Part shown: piece after piece, positions 61,011 through 64,000 of the stretch
Position numbering within the stretch: the first letter of the stretch is position 1
Layout of the letters: every line of letters starts with the position of its first letter
From: an uncultured Clostridia bacterium
GTDB lineage: Bacteria; Bacillota; Clostridia; TANB77; CAG-508
Direction of reading: 5' to 3'
Assembly: GCA_934157035.1 (NCBI GenBank)
Contig: CAKPHG010000003.1
Location: 62,001 to 126,000, forward strand
Length of the DNA stretch: 64,000 nt
The notes under the pieces: generated by a model
What the model was told of the DNA's origin: nothing
The model's input: the letters and a program-made list of their open reading frames with translations, nothing else
The model's database searches: none
Translations under genes and position numbers: made by a program

Positions 61011-61685
61011 TTATTGTTCTTTATCCCTTTCGGGCATTGGAGCCTCTATGTTTTCTTCTTCATTCTCTTGACTTTGATTTAAATCTTCTTCTAATGCTTC
61101 TTCTGTTTGGTTTGCTTCTTCACTATTTTCTTTTATAATGTCATCTATAATAATTTGTCTATTTTCATCTAATTTATACTTTGGAAGTTCTGGAAGTTCA
61201 TCCAAAGATGTAATTCCAAACATTTTCATAAATTCGTTTGTAACGCCATACATAGTAGGTCTTCCTGGTGCATCTGCTTTTCCTACACTTTCAATTAAGT
61301 TATACTCTAATAGCTTGTACATTGTTCCGTCTGAATTCACACCACGGATTGCTTCTATTTCCGCCCTTGTTATTTTTGGATTGTACGCTATAATTGATAA
61401 AGTTTCTAGCGCTGCATTTGATAAATTTGGTTTGCTTCTTTTATCAAATATAGGATATATATATTCATAATAATCTTTTTTAGTAGTTAGTTGAAGTGCA
61501 TCATTTACTTTTATTATTTCAATTCCTCTTTCATTTTGTAAATAATCTTGTTTCATACTTTCTATTATTGTTAATATTTCTTCACTACTCATTTCTAGTG
61601 CAGACATTAGCTCTTTTATTTCAACTTCTCTTCCACAAGCAAATAATATTGCTTCTATTATTGCTTTTGCCTTTTCTATTTCCAT
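61011..61685 (-). CDS. scpB: Segregation and condensation protein B
   Basis: 224 residues. Two winged helices (KAKAIIEAILFACGREVEIK; LETLSIIAYNPKITRAEIEA) and RGVNSDGTMYKLLEYNLIES, typical of ScpB, a partner of SMC-ScpA in chromosome segregation. The C-terminal tail is acidic and longer than usual. scpA is not adjacent, although it usually is in Clostridia. Confidence 0.93.
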   Translation of the reverse strand: MEIEKAKAIIEAILFACGREVEIKELMSALEMSSEEILTIIESMKQDYLQNERGIEIIKVNDALQLTTKKDYYEYIYPIFDKRSKPNLSNAALETLSIIAYNPKITRAEIEAIRGVNSDGTMYKLLEYNLIESVGKADAPGRPTMYGVTNEFMKMFGITSLDELPELPKYKLDENRQIIIDDIIKENSEEANQTEEALEEDLNQSQENEEENIEAPMPERDKEQ

Positions 61686-61745
61686 ATTTTTCTCCTTTTA
61701 ACATTGTTTCTATTATCGCACCAAAATGCCTATCTGTCAAGCAAA

Positions 61746-62426
61746 TTAGCTCACTATACTTAATTTACTTTCTTTTATTTTTTCTAATTTATTATATATT
61801 TGTTTTTTCATGTTATATCTTCTATGTTCAATAATTACTAGGTACCAAAGATAAGTAAGTATTAATAATATTGCTATATTTTTTAAATATAATATTGCTA
61901 TGCTAGTAATAACCGTTAAAACGATTACTGATATATATGATATTTTATTTATGTATTCTAAAGCCACTTTTTTTCCTAAAAATATATGTAATATTCCTTT
62001 TATTATTCTTCCTCCATCTAAAGGATATATAGGTATTAAGTTAAATATTCCAATTAGAATATTTGAATATATTACTAACTGATTTTCAATATTAAAAAAC
62101 GATATGTTAAATGCTGAAAAAACTATTATAAATATTAAATTTATTAAAGGTCCTGCTAATGCAATTATTATTTTTTTTAGTACTAATACTGTTCCCTTTT
62201 TTATTTTTTTATTATAGTTTTCTACTTTTCCCTCAAATCCTACTGATAACCCAAAAGGCATTATCTCTAATGTATTTGGTTTAAATCCTAGCAAAATTCC
62301 TACCATCATATGACCTAATTCATGAAATATTGCAAATAACATTAGTATTCCATATATTTCTATTTGCCTAGTTAAAATAAACAAAACTATAAATACAAAA
62401 ATCTTTAAATTTAATCTTATTTTCAA
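61746..62426 (-). CDS. spoIVFB: Site-2 protease, SpoIVFB type
   Basis: 226 residues, several membrane segments. Zinc site HExxH in LMLFAIFHELGHMMVGILLG and the third ligand in NLIPIYPLDGGRIIKGILHI. In Bacillus SpoIVFB cleaves pro-sigma-K in the mother cell; the adjacent SpoIVFA-like gene supports that role here. Confidence 0.9.
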   Translation of the reverse strand: MKIRLNLKIFVFIVLFILTRQIEIYGILMLFAIFHELGHMMVGILLGFKPNTLEIMPFGLSVGFEGKVENYNKKIKKGTVLVLKKIIIALAGPLINLIFIIVFSAFNISFFNIENQLVIYSNILIGIFNLIPIYPLDGGRIIKGILHIFLGKKVALEYINKISYISVIVLTVITSIAILYLKNIAILLILTYLWYLVIIEHRRYNMKKQIYNKLEKIKESKLSIVS

Positions 62427-62437
62427 TTTTTTCTCCT

Positions 62438-63418
62438 TTATTCAAATGCTAAAATGTATTCAGGATTTACTGTTCTATTTTCTTTTCTCACTTCAAAATG
62501 TAAATGTGGTCCTGTTGCATTTCCTGTTTCTCCAACTTCACCTATTTTTTGTCCTTGTGAAATTGTTTCTCCTTCCTTTACATATATGGTCTCACAATGT
62601 GCATATAAAATCATTACATCATCATTTTTTATACACACATGATTACCATATCCTCCTTCTCCACTAACACTTGTTACAACCCCATCAGTTGCAGATATAA
62701 AAACAGTTCCTTTATTTGCTGCTATATCTATTCCAGCATGATTTGCTGAAACAATATCTGTTGGTGTTCTTGGACCATATCTTGAAGTAATAACCCCTCT
62801 AAGCGGTAATATAAAGTTAATTTTTGACTTTATATCGTTTGCATCTATTTCCATTTGTGATAATGGTACTGTATTATTTTCTTCATCTGCCGATGCTTCT
62901 TTTGTTTCATTTGATTCGTTATCATTTTGAGCTTTTTCATCTGCTACAATTTCATTAATATCTCCTCCTCCAATTCCTCCTTCTGTTACATTTTCTTTTG
63001 AATCTTGAGTATTTTCTTCCTGTATTGCATTTTCATTTTGCTCGTTAATTTGTATTTCATTTTCTTTTTTATTGTTTTCTAAACTAAAAATTCCTTTCAA
63101 ATTATTTTCATAATATTCCATACAACTATTGTATATTTGACTAAAATCTATATCATAATTTAGGAATTCTTTTGTTTTGTTCATTACATTTTCTGAAAAT
63201 ATATAATTTGAATTTTTAACTAAATAAAATATAAAATAGATTAATAAGCAAATTAATATTTGTAAAATCATTTTTTTAAACAAAGAATAGTCTGTACCTG
63301 ATTTTATTTTTACATTTCTACTGTTGCTATAAACTCTTACATCATTTTGCATTTTTCTTCTGTTATAAATTTCCTCTGCTCGTCTAATTCTTTCTTCTGA
63401 ACTTAGTACTCTTTCCAA
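62438..63418 (-). CDS. spoIVFA: M23 peptidase-domain protein, SpoIVFA-like
   Basis: 326 residues. One membrane helix (about residues 48-66), acidic Asn/Glu-rich linker, and a C-terminal LytM/M23 domain (LRGVITSRYGPRTPTDIVSA; GNHVCIKNDDVMILYAHCET; TGNATGPHLHFEVRKENRTV). The M23 residues H (NHAGID), D, H-x-H (HLHFE) look intact. Directly before spoIVFB (11 bp), the order found in Bacillus, where SpoIVFA anchors and inhibits the protease. Confidence 0.82.
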   Translation of the reverse strand: MERVLSSEERIRRAEEIYNRRKMQNDVRVYSNSRNVKIKSGTDYSLFKKMILQILICLLIYFIFYLVKNSNYIFSENVMNKTKEFLNYDIDFSQIYNSCMEYYENNLKGIFSLENNKKENEIQINEQNENAIQEENTQDSKENVTEGGIGGGDINEIVADEKAQNDNESNETKEASADEENNTVPLSQMEIDANDIKSKINFILPLRGVITSRYGPRTPTDIVSANHAGIDIAANKGTVFISATDGVVTSVSGEGGYGNHVCIKNDDVMILYAHCETIYVKEGETISQGQKIGEVGETGNATGPHLHFEVRKENRTVNPEYILAFE

Positions 63419-63519
63419 TTAACACACCTCTTCCTTTGTAGGTCATTTGTTAATTTATATGCTAGTCTTCTTCTTTTATTCCAAAAATTATTTTTTAGAT
63501 TCGTTCCTAAATTTTAAAA

Positions 63520-63572
63520 TAAAGAAAACCAAAATTATTATTTTTCATTTAATAATTTTGGTTCTCTTTATT
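63520..63572 (-). terminator. Terminator of the gene at 63,575
   Basis: Inverted repeat AAAGAAAACCAAAATTATTA against AATAATTTTGGTTCTCTTTA (one G-U/mismatch) with T-run on the minus strand. Confidence 0.85.
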
Positions 63573-63574
63573 TT

Positions 63575-63916
63575 TTAATTTAATATAATTCTAATTATAC
63601 AAAGCACTGAAAATATTGATAAAAAAGCAGTTAAAGCTAACATTTTTTTATATTTTTCTTTTATTTTTCTATTTTCTCCTCCTAATTCCTTTTCTCTTCC
63701 TTCTATTGCTTTTGCATATTCATTTACTATCATTTCCGCTTCTTTTACTATGCATTCTTTTTCATTTGTTTTATTACCTTTTGCATTTTTGTTTAAACTT
63801 TCTAATTTAGCTTTATGTAATTTCACATTACTTTTTAATACAATATATGCTTCTTCTATCACATTAGATTGTATATTTCTTAAAATTATCATATTTTTCA
63901 TATTATCAAAATCCAT
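63575..63916 (-). CDS. Small membrane protein with coiled-coil
   Basis: 113 residues from ATG 63916: helical region (LRNIQSNVIEEAYIVLKSNV; KECIVKEAEMIVNEYAKAIE) and one C-terminal membrane helix (MLALTAFLSIFSVLCIIRII). Upstream of the SpoIVF genes but separated from them by a terminator. Not recognised. Confidence 0.6.
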   Translation of the reverse strand: MDFDNMKNMIILRNIQSNVIEEAYIVLKSNVKLHKAKLESLNKNAKGNKTNEKECIVKEAEMIVNEYAKAIEGREKELGGENRKIKEKYKKMLALTAFLSIFSVLCIIRIILN

Positions 63917-64000
63917 ATAAAACACTATCCCTTCTATGTTTATATATAGATTTTTTCCACTTTTTATATAAATATACTTTTTATATTAAGTATATTTAAT

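Overview
The window is very AT-rich DNA from a spore-forming, low-GC Gram-positive anaerobe, most likely an uncultured or poorly studied member of the Clostridia. Evidence: the rpsF-ssb-rpsR operon, a SpoIVFA-SpoIVFB pair, spore photoproduct lyase, a pyruvate formate-lyase activase, a 2,4-diaminopentanoate dehydrogenase-like enzyme, a sortase and a Cna-B surface protein. Codon use is dominated by A/T-ending codons and AGA for arginine.

Layout. 1-6.3 kb is host or accessory DNA: a partial unknown gene, an ORF6N/PLD-like protein, pflA, a heavy-metal permease, a patatin lipase and a Cna-B adhesin. 6,391-44,667 is a complete, roughly 38 kb siphovirus-type prophage inserted in the 3' end of rpsR. 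A 27-bp att repeat bounds it, and the integrase lies next to the rpsR copy. Inside, from left to right: accessory genes (HTH-Spo0E-like, DUF3800), lysis, tail fibres, tail tube and tape measure, head-tail connectors, capsid and scaffold, minor head protein with an apparent ADP-ribosyltransferase domain, portal, terminase, a structured late-control region, an early and replication operon read leftward, and a divergent Cro/CI-like switch with ImmA and integrase read rightward. 44.6-64 kb is host core genome: rpsR-ssb-rpsF, a WG-repeat protein, a CorC-like protein, a sortase, a two-component system, metG, splB, trmB, a DAPDH-like gene, a DnaJ-domain protein, a DUF4364 regulator, proS, scpB and spoIVFA-spoIVFB.

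The most unusual observation is a recurrent +1 frame break of a single form. At ten sites in eight genes (seven prophage genes, one host gene, both strands) the conserved protein can be read only if the ribosome skips the C of an in-frame CGG codon and reads the following GGN as glycine. Skipping restores the Walker A motif of the large terminase, the D-P-G motif and last catalytic Asp of a RuvC-like resolvase, the second Cys pair of an HNH nuclease, and the CxxxCxxC motif of spore photoproduct lyase. I found only three other in-frame CGG codons in plausible genes; there the zero frame stays open. CGA is used normally as Arg. The pattern fits a vacated (tRNA-less) CGG codon recoded by +1 frameshifting or quadruplet decoding. 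A systematic assembly artefact is the main alternative and can be tested.

Secondary points of interest: Spo0A-box-like motifs upstream of three prophage accessory genes, one of which encodes an HTH-Spo0E-like fusion; two self-contained accessory-gene cassettes inside the structural modules; paired arm-type repeats at both prophage ends; a palindromic lysogeny switch; and several small phage genes with no normal start or with an internal stop.
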